Source: Lachnospiraceae bacterium (GTDB lineage: Bacteria > Bacillota > Clostridia > Lachnospirales > Lachnospiraceae). Taken from it: a DNA stretch of 64,000 nt. The translations under genes and the position numbers were made by a program. The DNA is taken from contig CABIXN010000004.1 in the NCBI GenBank assembly GCA_902362715.1, positions 87,337 to 151,336 of the forward strand. The letters run 5' to 3'. Under the pieces are notes generated by a model that saw only the letters and a program-made list of their open reading frames with translations, was not told the DNA's origin and did no database searches. Of the stretch, positions 17,555 through 25,806 are shown piece by piece (position 1 is the stretch's first letter; each line of letters begins with the position of its first letter).

Positions 17555-20500
17555 ATGAAAAAATTTTTTTCTGTCTTTTTGATCTGCCTTTTAATCATCG
17601 GCAGCCTTCCTCTTACAGCCTTTGGCGCTCAGGGGAAAACATCAAAAGGCAAACCAACAGCCAATGACTATCAGCCCGGCGAAGTCATCGTATGTATGAC
17701 AGCCGAACAAGCAAAGAGCCGTCAGTCCGGCCTTCTGGCAAATGCCAAGGTACTGATGGAGCTTCCTGCATCCACAGAATCACAGGGAACATCCACCAGA
17801 TCTCTGAGCAAATCCTCAGCCGGCACATCCCAGGTTCTGGCCCTGGTTACTGACAAGAACCGCTCTACAGAAGACCTTATAGAAGAGCTCTCCGATGATC
17901 CACGGGTTATTTTTGCAGAACCCAATTATAAAATCACACCATTCACAGATGAGCCCGCCATGCTTTTCACAAAAGACGGAAATATTACAACTGCAGATAC
18001 AAAAAACAGCTCCGATACTTTATCCCGGGATACTTCTTCCTCACTTCCGGACATGACAGACTATCAGTGGGCTTACAATAATACCGGAGAATATTTTGGC
18101 TCTCAAAAAGGATTTGACATGAATATCCCCGGCTGGAACCAGCCCTCCGGAGAAAATAAAGATATTGTAATCGCCGTACTAGACACCGGTGTAGATGATA
18201 CCAATCCGGATTTAAAAAACAAGATGTGGAACCGGGGAAACTTAGATCTGCCCGGCGGAGAACACGGCATCAGCTTTGCAGACTGGAATGCACTAGAAGA
18301 CACTTCTGATCCGGATGGCCACGGTACACACTGCGCCGGAATTATCGGAGCTCAGTGGGGAAACGGCGGTACTTCCGGAGCTTCAGAACACGCAAAAATC
18401 ATGGCCCTGCGCTTTGGATCTGATTTAGAATCTATAATCTTATGTTACGCTTATATGGAAGAGGCCATTAACCAGGGAGTAAATTTAAAAGCCGTTAACT
18501 GTTCTTTTACAACTGCAGGTACCTCTCAGTCACTGAATCTGGCCGTAGAGATACTGGGAAAACTTGGAGCAGTTTCTGTATACGGTTCTGCAAACTCCGC
18601 AGCAGATAACGATAAAACCCATATTTTATCCTCTACCTTTGTCAGTAATCCATATGCGGTAGTCGTAAATGCCTCCAATTCCTACGGAAAACTTGCTTCC
18701 TACAGCTGTTACGGCATACGCACCACAGATATCGTTGCCCCCGGTACTCAGATCTTATCCACCGGTCCGGAATTTCAAAGCAGCTATTACCCGGAATTTA
18801 CCAATGATAATCTTTTCTATGAAGGATTTGAAAATGGAGACGGGTCTCTGGCTTTTTATACAACATCAGCTCCCAAAAACGGTAAGCGCTGCGGAGAAAT
18901 TGTTTCTGAAAAGCCATATAACGGAACCTACAGTCTGAAACTTAAGGGCTCCAAAGAGCTGACAACCATATACTCTGAGCCTATGGATCTAACCGCACTT
19001 GACGGCTTTAATCCGGATGCAGAATACCGTTTTTCTCTTTCTGCTGCCGGGGGAGGTGATCAGGGCAGCGCCGGACTTTCAATTTCAGTCAAATTAACTA
19101 ACGGAGAGTTCACTTCGCTGAGTGGCCCTGTATCCATGGACGGCGGATTCGAGTCTAATACCCAGGCTGAGCAGATTTTACCTGAAAATACGGATTATAA
19201 ACATTTTCAGTTCCGCCTCGATTACGCCCCTGTGACATTAGATTTTTCAGACGGATTCGCTAAGGCAGAGCTAACAGACGGCTATATCTATATTGACAAT
19301 ATTGGCATTGGGGAAGGTGTTTTACCGTTTTTTTATTCAAACGGAACATCCATGGCCACACCTGCCATTACGGGCGCTATAGCAGTATTAGCTGAACGCT
19401 ATCCAAATGATTCTCCTGCCAAACGCGCTGCCCGGGTAATTGGAAGTGCCGCAAAAAATGAAGAATTTAAAGATATCTGCGTTTCAGACGGCGCTGTTGA
19501 TCTTTCAAAGTCTGCCAATCCCAATCCGGTTGTCAACTCCGCTGATATTAAAGAAGATTCCGTTGTCATTGACGGCTACTTTTTTGGAAATCAGCCTCAG
19601 GTAACCATTGACGGGAAAAATGTAACGATTTATTCTTCTGAATCCACCCCTGAAGGTGGCAGCCGGCTGACAGTTTCAAAACCCCAGGGACTTTCCGGTC
19701 TGTGCAGAGTTTCTGTAACTTCCGCTTCCGGTGAGGGACATCAAGCCTTTGATTTTGGCCAGGCAGCAGACGCTTCATACTTTGAGCATACTCTGCCCCT
19801 GCCGGAAGATACAAGCTTTTACGACGCAGAAAATTACCAGATCGTTCCATATGGGGAATACCTGTACTTTTTTCCGACACTTTCACTAACGTACAACCCC
19901 GTAGATCAGATCTGGCGTTTTCATCCGGATACCCAGACCTGGGATCAGATTAAACTTCCGGAATCCCTTATGTTTTATTCATCCTCTGCCGCAGTATGGC
20001 AGGATACGCTCTACATCCATGATTTAATATACATGGGAATTTTTACTTACAACGGCAGCAGCTGGGATATGCTTCCGGACCCTGACGCCAAATTTCCTAT
20101 TACCGGCGGAAGTCTTGTAAATGCCAGTGACAGCCTCCTGCTCATGGGCGGTCTATCTTCGGACAGCAGCACAAATTCCTGGCAGCATAATCATACGATT
20201 TACAGCGTAGATCCAAAAACAGCTTCCTTAAAAGCTGTCGGTACCAGCTCCCGGGATGCAAAGTTCCCATATATCAGTGCCAATGACGAAACGCTTCTGG
20301 TTACAGGAGGACTTAGCCAAAGTAACCAAAACGGCATGCTGCCAGGAGCAGAACTTCTAACCCTGCAGAATGGAACCTATGTGGAGAAAAAACTGGATCT
20401 TGATTCCATTACAGAGCGTTCCATTTCCGGCTTTGCCAGCGCTCCTGTTAAAGGAGGCTATCTAATGATTGGTTCAGAAAGTAAGGACGGCACTACCGAT

Positions 20501-20989
20501 ACATACTTTGTAAGCAAGGACGGAAGCATAAGTCTTTACGATAAAAGGGTGTCGAATCTGGCACTGTCCAGTCCATCTGCAGCAGCATATAACGGACAGG
20601 TTTATGTATTAGCGCATACTAACACAGGAGATCACAGCTATATCTTTAAATCCACCTCTGCCCAAACACTGGATATGGAGCTGAACCCGAATCCGGAAAC
20701 TCCGGTGGAACCAGAGGACCCAGAGAAACCAGAGCAGCCCGGCGATACCCAAGATCCGGGACAAAATAATGATCCAGAAACACCGGGAGATACCCAGAAA
20801 CCGCAAAACCCTGATCAGTCTGATACAAACTCTGATCAGACGATTTCTGACAGGGAAACTTTGGCAGACGCAAATGTCAAAACCGGAGTCTCTGATTCAC
20901 GAAATATTCTGTTTTCCGTTCTTGGGCTGTCAGGCGCCGGCATCCTGACTGTGGTATTGCTGCAAAAACGCAGAACTTACCGCAGATAA
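17555..20989 (+). CDS. Cell-wall-associated S8 (subtilisin-like) serine protease with kelch-like region
   Basis: A 1144-residue secreted protease. Residues 1-25 form a signal peptide. An I9-like pro-region follows to about residue 127 (PRVIFAEPNY). The S8 catalytic triad is Asp210 (AVLDTG), His256 (DGHGTH) and Ser599 (NGTSMATP). About 185 residues, beginning after GTQILSTG (398-404) and including FYEGFENGDG, are inserted before the Ser segment and look like a beta-sandwich, so the peptidase domain is split. Next come an IPT-like region (about 655-740) and kelch-like beta-propeller repeats (about 765-1040), then a Pro/Glu/Asp-rich stretch. The C-terminus is NVKTG, a hydrophobic helix and RRTYRR, which resembles a variant sortase signal. 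The start follows GAGAGGAG. Its substrate is unknown. Confidence 0.9.
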   Translation: MKKFFSVFLICLLIIGSLPLTAFGAQGKTSKGKPTANDYQPGEVIVCMTAEQAKSRQSGLLANAKVLMELPASTESQGTSTRSLSKSSAGTSQVLALVTDKNRSTEDLIEELSDDPRVIFAEPNYKITPFTDEPAMLFTKDGNITTADTKNSSDTLSRDTSSSLPDMTDYQWAYNNTGEYFGSQKGFDMNIPGWNQPSGENKDIVIAVLDTGVDDTNPDLKNKMWNRGNLDLPGGEHGISFADWNALEDTSDPDGHGTHCAGIIGAQWGNGGTSGASEHAKIMALRFGSDLESIILCYAYMEEAINQGVNLKAVNCSFTTAGTSQSLNLAVEILGKLGAVSVYGSANSAADNDKTHILSSTFVSNPYAVVVNASNSYGKLASYSCYGIRTTDIVAPGTQILSTGPEFQSSYYPEFTNDNLFYEGFENGDGSLAFYTTSAPKNGKRCGEIVSEKPYNGTYSLKLKGSKELTTIYSEPMDLTALDGFNPDAEYRFSLSAAGGGDQGSAGLSISVKLTNGEFTSLSGPVSMDGGFESNTQAEQILPENTDYKHFQFRLDYAPVTLDFSDGFAKAELTDGYIYIDNIGIGEGVLPFFYSNGTSMATPAITGAIAVLAERYPNDSPAKRAARVIGSAAKNEEFKDICVSDGAVDLSKSANPNPVVNSADIKEDSVVIDGYFFGNQPQVTIDGKNVTIYSSESTPEGGSRLTVSKPQGLSGLCRVSVTSASGEGHQAFDFGQAADASYFEHTLPLPEDTSFYDAENYQIVPYGEYLYFFPTLSLTYNPVDQIWRFHPDTQTWDQIKLPESLMFYSSSAAVWQDTLYIHDLIYMGIFTYNGSSWDMLPDPDAKFPITGGSLVNASDSLLLMGGLSSDSSTNSWQHNHTIYSVDPKTASLKAVGTSSRDAKFPYISANDETLLVTGGLSQSNQNGMLPGAELLTLQNGTYVEKKLDLDSITERSISGFASAPVKGGYLMIGSESKDGTTDTYFVSKDGSISLYDKRVSNLALSSPSAAAYNGQVYVLAHTNTGDHSYIFKSTSAQTLDMELNPNPETPVEPEDPEKPEQPGDTQDPGQNNDPETPGDTQKPQNPDQSDTNSDQTISDRETLADANVKTGVSDSRNILFSVLGLSGAGILTVVLLQKRRTYRR

Positions 20990-21068
20990 TTCTACTTTGC
21001 ACCAGCACGCATCGTCACACAAAGTGCATTTTTAAGTTATAGAAAATTCGAAGAACTTTCGTATGTCA

Positions 21069-21106
21069 AAAAAGTACAGGCCCGCATTTGGGGACCTGTA
21101 CTTTTT
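21069..21106. terminator. Bidirectional intrinsic terminator
   Basis: AAAAAGTACAGG (21069-21080) pairs with CCTGTACTTTTT (21095-21106), between the protease gene and the convergent lipoprotein gene. Confidence 0.9.
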
Positions 21107-21128
21107 ATTTTCCGCAATTCAATGGTTT

Positions 21129-22067
21129 CTATAAAATAACAAAATACACATACAACGTATACGTTTTATAATTACCTGTTTCTATAAAATTATTTACTGT
21201 TTTACCCAGTCTGTATTCTCCCGGTGACAGCTGGCCATAAATAAGATCCCAATTTACTTCAAATTCTGCAGCCTGATCTCTTGGAATTTTATAGGCAATG
21301 TCATGAAAAGCGGTGTCTGCTTTCCCAGGAACAGCCCTCCAGGTATCTTTATCCAAAACCTCAAGGGAAAAATCTTCTCCATAAAAAAGCTCTCCCTCCG
21401 CATTTCCACCGGACTGATAAAAGTATAACCGGGCTCCCTTTTCATCAATCCTCTGGCTGTACAGCTTAAGACCCAATGAATTTATCTCTGTATTGTCATA
21501 TATCTGATGATCTGCAGAACCGTTTTGAGCCGGTACAAATTTTACTGTTTCCAAAATCTGAATAATCTCATCTTCATACTCCGTCCACCAGTCCTCCACA
21601 GAATCTGCTGTCATAACAAGACCTTTATTATCCTCCTGAAATACCACATAATCCCAGTAGCTATGGTTATCATAAATACCAATTACCGCATCTGTTCCGC
21701 CAAATGTCCTTGTTTCTTCTTTCAGCCCTGTTCCACATACGCCAAACCCCTCTGTATACGAAAGATTCAGATATCCGCTGTCGGTATCTTTGGGATAGAT
21801 ATACATTCCATAAGATGTATCATCTCCCACAGCCGGGAAACCGGTGCACTGCCAGCCCTGGGGGAGCTGAATCTGAATAGAGCCTGCCGCTCCGGGCATG
21901 GCAAAAACTTCACCTCCACCAGATTCTTTATCTTCTTCTCTGCTATTCTGCTTTTCTGCCTCTAATACCGACACCTTTGCCCCATCATTTTCTGATACTC
22001 CCCGGCTGGAACAGGCAGTTAAACCTGCTGCCGCCAGCAAAAGCACAGCCGCTAATCCTTTCTTCAT
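21129..22067 (-). CDS. Lipoprotein of unknown function
   Basis: A 312-residue predicted lipoprotein. From ATG 22067 it begins with a Lys-Lys, a hydrophobic stretch and the lipobox LTAC (Cys19), so it should be lipidated and anchored on the outer face of the membrane. The C-terminal third (about 215-312) resembles the Ig-like fold found in bacterial domains of the form LKLYSQRID...LSPGEYRLGK (immunoglobulin-like domain of M56/BlaR-associated proteins). The 28 residues upstream of this start are an unlikely extension because AGGGGC precedes ATG 22067. It is alone on its strand next to the DUF6440 gene. I do not recognise a function. Confidence 0.7.
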   Translation of the reverse strand: MKKGLAAVLLLAAAGLTACSSRGVSENDGAKVSVLEAEKQNSREEDKESGGGEVFAMPGAAGSIQIQLPQGWQCTGFPAVGDDTSYGMYIYPKDTDSGYLNLSYTEGFGVCGTGLKEETRTFGGTDAVIGIYDNHSYWDYVVFQEDNKGLVMTADSVEDWWTEYEDEIIQILETVKFVPAQNGSADHQIYDNTEINSLGLKLYSQRIDEKGARLYFYQSGGNAEGELFYGEDFSLEVLDKDTWRAVPGKADTAFHDIAYKIPRDQAAEFEVNWDLIYGQLSPGEYRLGKTVNNFIETGNYKTYTLYVYFVIL

Positions 22068-22215
22068 CTGCACAGCCCCTTTCTCATCCTGTTTTCTTAC
22101 TTTTATTTCTTCCTGTCTATTAAGTGTAAAAAAAGAGGACTTTTGTTGCACAGTTGAAAAATATTCTCTCCTATACCGCTGGGCAGTGAATCTCCTATCC
22201 GGTTCAAGTCTCGCT

Positions 22216-22395
22216 TTAATTTAATCGGGGCGTAATCACCGGCTTACCTTCCCGATCTAAAAGCGGCGTCAGTCCGGCGCCATATCCGCTGATATGAAAC
22301 AGATAATTTACACCGGTTTCCTTATCCACTAAAATCTCTGTCACATTTAATTTACCCTGTGTATATACTTTTTCAAATCTGTCTTTATTCTCCAT
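22216..22395 (-). CDS. DUF6440 family small protein
   Basis: A 59-residue protein starting MENKDRFEKVY, with the central YLFHISGYGAGLTPLLD and ending in KPVITPRLN. This is the pattern of the DUF6440 family, small Firmicute proteins of unknown function that usually carry the GxGLTPLLD-like motif. GGAGG is about ten bases upstream of ATG 22395; a nearer ATG at 22402 is out of frame and stops after five codons. It is shorter than 60 codons and easily missed. Confidence 0.8.
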   Translation of the reverse strand: MENKDRFEKVYTQGKLNVTEILVDKETGVNYLFHISGYGAGLTPLLDREGKPVITPRLN

Positions 22396-22423
22396 TTTTC
22401 ATGCTCCTCCAATTTGGCATTCA

Positions 22424-23083
22424 TTATTTCCGGGTTCCTGTCACACAGATCATCTGATCTGCTCCTTTGTGTATCTTAACATCAATAAATCCGCATATCT
22501 CCAGCAGTTCCTTTAATTCCTCAGGCCGGTAAATTTTCATAAAACCGTCAATCTTGGGCCAGTTATTGTTATCGGGATCGCTGCCCTCGTTTAAAACAGC
22601 AAAAGTTCCTCCTGATTTTAGTACCCGGAAAATCTCCTTTAGTCCCTTCCGGATATCCGGCCAGAAATAAACTGTCTCTACCGCTGTGACCAGATCAAAT
22701 GTCCGCTCCTTAAAAGGAAGCCCTGCCACATCCGCCTTCTGGACCTGGCAGCGTGTCCCTATATATTCCCGGTTTGTTTCCTGAGACTGTCTGACACTTA
22801 CTTCAGAATAATCAATACCATCTATGATGCTTCCCGGTGAACGCTTTAGCATCTCTGCGATTGTAGCTCCGCCGCCGCATCCCACATCTAAAATCCGCAG
22901 ACTTTCTTTCCAGGGAAGCAGCGGCAGCCCAAATGCCCGCAGCGGTCCATGGCTGACATTCATTCTTTCCAACATTCTCTCACCAATTTTCCCTTCCGGC
23001 CGTGCCGGATTTTCCCGTATTTCTGACATATCATTTACACCCACAGATTTTGATACTTCTGTGCACTCCTTTTTTTCTAACAT
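22424..23083 (-). CDS. Class I SAM-dependent methyltransferase
   Basis: A 219-residue methyltransferase with the SAM-binding motif LDVGCGGGATI (about residues 65-75), the acidic strand-2 end DGIDYSEV, the motif AVETVYFWPD, and a final beta strand typical of the Methyltransf_11 group. The substrate is unknown. Two starts are possible: ATG 23083 or ATG 23029 (MSEIREN); neither has a strong Shine-Dalgarno. It follows the VWA protein on the same strand with a 24-base gap, so they may share a transcript. Confidence 0.85.
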   Translation of the reverse strand: MLEKKECTEVSKSVGVNDMSEIRENPARPEGKIGERMLERMNVSHGPLRAFGLPLLPWKESLRILDVGCGGGATIAEMLKRSPGSIIDGIDYSEVSVRQSQETNREYIGTRCQVQKADVAGLPFKERTFDLVTAVETVYFWPDIRKGLKEIFRVLKSGGTFAVLNEGSDPDNNNWPKIDGFMKIYRPEELKELLEICGFIDVKIHKGADQMICVTGTRK

Positions 23084-23107
23084 CTTATCACATAGTTTTC
23101 TTTTTTT

Positions 23108-23809
23108 CTATCGAATATCTGATCCACACCGGCGTGTATATCTGAATACTTTTTTCTGATTCCTTTTCTTAAAATCTTTTTCAATATCCTTTTTCCAGCT
23201 GCCATCCACATCGGCCATACAGGCAGCTGCCCGCATACAGGAAAGTGTCTCCTCAACGGCACGGTAATTTAATGCAATGCCCTCACTGTCGTTTTGAAAG
23301 GTAACAGACCGGTCAGCATCAATTCCGAACTTGCGGGCCTCTGACACAGCATCCATATTCGCTCCCAAAAATAAGAACTCCCATCCATATTTTTGTTTTT
23401 CATGCTCTATCATACTTCTGATCTGACTATACCCATATTCCTTGCTGGCATTTTCAAGCCCGTCTGTTGTAATGACAAAAATCACCTTCTCTGCTCTTAG
23501 CTCCTCCGGCAGATGCCTCTGAATATGAATCATTTTCTGAATTGTCTTTCCTACTGCATCCAAAAGAGCCGTGCAGCCCCTCACATAATAATCCTCTCCG
23601 GAAAGCTCTCTTACTGCACGTAACGGAAATCTGTCATGAATCAGTTCATAGCAGTCGTCAAACAAAACTGTAGTTACATTTGCCTCTCCGCTCTGTTTTT
23701 TCTGCTTCTTTAACATTCCATTAAAACCACCAATGGTATCGCTCTCCAGCCCTGCCATGGAGCCGCTTCTATCCAAAATAAAAACCAGTTCTGTTAAATC
23801 TTTTTTCAT
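23108..23809 (-). CDS. von Willebrand factor type A (VWA) domain protein
   Basis: A 233-residue cytoplasmic VWA protein. The MIDAS metal site is visible as DRSGSM (residues 13-18), the Thr near RGCTAL and the later Asp in TTDGLEN. It resembles the stand-alone TerY/YegL-like VWA proteins. The C-terminus is strongly basic. AGAAAGGAAGG precedes the ATG. It follows the macro-domain gene on the same strand; that neighbourhood suggests a signalling or stress role, but no function can be assigned. Confidence 0.85.
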   Translation of the reverse strand: MKKDLTELVFILDRSGSMAGLESDTIGGFNGMLKKQKKQSGEANVTTVLFDDCYELIHDRFPLRAVRELSGEDYYVRGCTALLDAVGKTIQKMIHIQRHLPEELRAEKVIFVITTDGLENASKEYGYSQIRSMIEHEKQKYGWEFLFLGANMDAVSEARKFGIDADRSVTFQNDSEGIALNYRAVEETLSCMRAAACMADVDGSWKKDIEKDFKKRNQKKVFRYTRRCGSDIR

Positions 23810-23889
23810 TGTAAGTACCTTCCTTTCTCTGTTGGTAATTACAGTATAAAAGATTATTCATCAGAACTGGTCGCATTCCAGGCGACAAT

Positions 23890-24951
23890 TTAGCCGCCTA
23901 GCAATGGCTGCTCATAAGCAAATAGCATTTCATTAATTTCATAAATATCATAACGTTCATGTTCTATAAAATAGCTGATAATTACATCCGATTTGGAGGC
24001 GCCGGAAAACGCATAACCGGCCCGCATCAGCAGATCCTTTGATTCGTCCAGGGATAATTCAAGGGCAATAGCAAAAGCCATCACGGTTTTTTTATTAGGT
24101 GCATAATAGATATCCTTTCGTATTTTTGAAAAATGCCGCCGGTCTATATTGGCCTTTTTATACACTTCCGAATCTTTCATCCCCCGTTCATCAATCAGCC
24201 GTAACAGCATCTGAGAAAAGGATTCCTCCATATGCTCCATAAGATTATTAAGACTTCGTCCAAAAATCCTTTTTTTCTTTTTCAGAAACACTTTTTCCCC
24301 GGTTTTTATCGGAATCTCTTTCGCCGCAGCAGAACCAGGAAAACAGGTGCTCATCTGTGCAGAAGAGGTTCCCCTAAACCTTCTGGCCTGATTTCCCCCT
24401 TCAAACTCTTCGTTTTTTGTCTCTACATAATGATCATCAATATATTCTTTTACAGAAGCTGAAAGCTTCTGACTGACTGCCAATGATTTTCTGTCATATA
24501 AAACAAGATATACCAGCATATCATGCTCCCACAGAAAATCACTGATTGCCGAAGCTGCTACTTTAAAGGCTTCCTCCTTGGGATACCCGTAACTTCCTGC
24601 TGAAAGCAGAGGAAATGCAATAGATTTAAGACCTTTTTCCAATGCCAGCTTTAAAGACTCCATATAGGCACTGTACAAATACTCTGCCTCCTGGCGCCCT
24701 CCCCCCTGCCAGCAGGGTCCAACCGCATGAATGATATATCTGGCGGGCAGCGCAAAAGCCTCTGTTAATACAGCCCTCCCAACGTCACAGTGTCCGATTC
24801 TGGCACAGGCCTGGATCAGCTTCTTTTCACCGGCAGCCAGAAAAACGGCTCTGCTGGTGCCGCTGCCCTCCAGCAGGCCTTCATTTGCAGGATTCACAAT
24901 AGCATCCGCCTGTACCTTTGTTATATCATTTCTGATCATTAGAAATGGCAT
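23890..24951 (-). CDS. Macro domain protein with C-terminal helical DNA-binding-like domain
   Basis: A 353-residue two-domain protein. Residues 1-165 form a macro domain (ADP-ribose binding or hydrolase) with VNPANEGLLEGSGTSRAVF and the phosphate loop FPLLSAGSYGYP. After a low-complexity linker, the last 120 residues contain a helical region with SEVYKKANIDRRHFSKIRK and the tail SKSDVIISYFIEHERYDIYEINEML, a domain commonly fused to macro domains in Firmicutes and similar to XRE-like helix-turn-helix folds. It could remove ADP-ribose from proteins or nucleic acids or sense ADP-ribose. The gene starts after AAGGAG and lies upstream of the VWA gene. Confidence 0.85.
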   Translation of the reverse strand: MPFLMIRNDITKVQADAIVNPANEGLLEGSGTSRAVFLAAGEKKLIQACARIGHCDVGRAVLTEAFALPARYIIHAVGPCWQGGGRQEAEYLYSAYMESLKLALEKGLKSIAFPLLSAGSYGYPKEEAFKVAASAISDFLWEHDMLVYLVLYDRKSLAVSQKLSASVKEYIDDHYVETKNEEFEGGNQARRFRGTSSAQMSTCFPGSAAAKEIPIKTGEKVFLKKKKRIFGRSLNNLMEHMEESFSQMLLRLIDERGMKDSEVYKKANIDRRHFSKIRKDIYYAPNKKTVMAFAIALELSLDESKDLLMRAGYAFSGASKSDVIISYFIEHERYDIYEINEMLFAYEQPLLGG

Positions 24952-24984
24952 TTTCTTGCTGCTCCTTTCACTGCTTCTCTAATT

Positions 24985-25086
24985 CAAGTCTCGCTCTCGA
25001 GACTTGGTGCGCGATTTGGGTCAGCTTTGCTGACAATATTCTATTCCCAAGCGCTGCACATCCTCGCGAAGCGTGTATCAGATATG
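24985..25086 (-). repeat. Dispersed palindromic repeat, copy 2
   Basis: The reverse complement of this stretch matches copy 1 (about 9060-9155): ACGCTTCGCGAGGA, then GTGCAGCGCTTGGGAATAGA, GTCAGC-AAA-GCTGAC, CCCAAATCGCGC and the hairpin CAAGTCTCG/CGAGACTTG. Differences between copies mostly preserve base pairing (GATTCGG/CCGAATC against CTTGGG/CCCAAA). It sits in the 150-bp gap between the macro-domain gene and the P-II-like gene. No open reading frame is evident. Confidence 0.8.
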
Positions 25087-25105
25087 AAATCCTCTTCCAG
25101 CCGCG

Positions 25106-25792
25106 CTAATCAAGATCTTCTTCCAGCATCCGGATTCCTGCGGTTCCAGTTACCGGCAGAGAAAAGACAATGACCCGTTCCTCTTCTTTAAGCCCGCACT
25201 GATCCATAATTGCTTTCATAATACTATCTTTCTGAGACTTTTTCGTAACAATCAAAATAACTTCTTTTTCTTTTGCCAGAGAAACACCTAAAAATTTCTC
25301 CGCCTTTTCCACACCGGTGCCTTTTGCATGAAGAACCGTTCCGCCTCCGCTTCCTCCGCTGCGGGCTGCATCCATTACACTGTCGATACTCCCTTGATTA
25401 GCAATGGCAACTACCAGTTCATATTTTGTTTCTGTCAATGCGCTTTCCTCCTCTTTTTCATACTCCTGACCCTGAGTTAAAAACTGCAGCACATTTTTTC
25501 CACCGATACTGCTTACCGGAATCGTAAATGCAATTCCGCTTCCGGGAATATCAATCTGCAGATTTATAATCAGACTCCGCCTCAGGCGTTTCCATGTCTC
25601 ATCTGTAACAATTGAAAAATAAACGTTTTTTTCTGTAGCCTCCAAACCAAAATAATCCAGTACTTCACTGTTTGCCGTTCCAGATCCGGGAGCATCCAGC
25701 ACCTGACAGATTTCATGCTCTTCAAAAAACTCTTTCAAGCGGTTCCGCCTGCTTCGGTTAGTGATTACAACCATCATATATATTCTGCTCAT
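25106..25792 (-). CDS. Tandem P-II-like protein (DUF1538-associated)
   Basis: A 228-residue protein made of two P-II-like ferredoxin-fold halves. The first half begins MSRIYMMVVITNRSRRNRLK. The second begins near residue 125 (ELVVAIANQGSIDSVMDAAR) and keeps the P-II-like stretch GSGGGTVLHAKGTG. P-II proteins sense nitrogen or energy status and control transporters by direct binding. It lies 14 bases downstream of the DUF1538 membrane protein on the same strand, so it probably regulates that protein. Ligand and partner are inferred. Confidence 0.8.
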   Translation of the reverse strand: MSRIYMMVVITNRSRRNRLKEFFEEHEICQVLDAPGSGTANSEVLDYFGLEATEKNVYFSIVTDETWKRLRRSLIINLQIDIPGSGIAFTIPVSSIGGKNVLQFLTQGQEYEKEEESALTETKYELVVAIANQGSIDSVMDAARSGGSGGGTVLHAKGTGVEKAEKFLGVSLAKEKEVILIVTKKSQKDSIMKAIMDQCGLKEEERVIVFSLPVTGTAGIRMLEEDLD

Positions 25793-25806
25793 ATACAGGT
25801 CTCCTT

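Noticed and set aside
22203..22215. Another copy of the dispersed repeat
   Set aside because: Only about ten bases (CAAGTCTCGC) match, and none of the paired structure is present.
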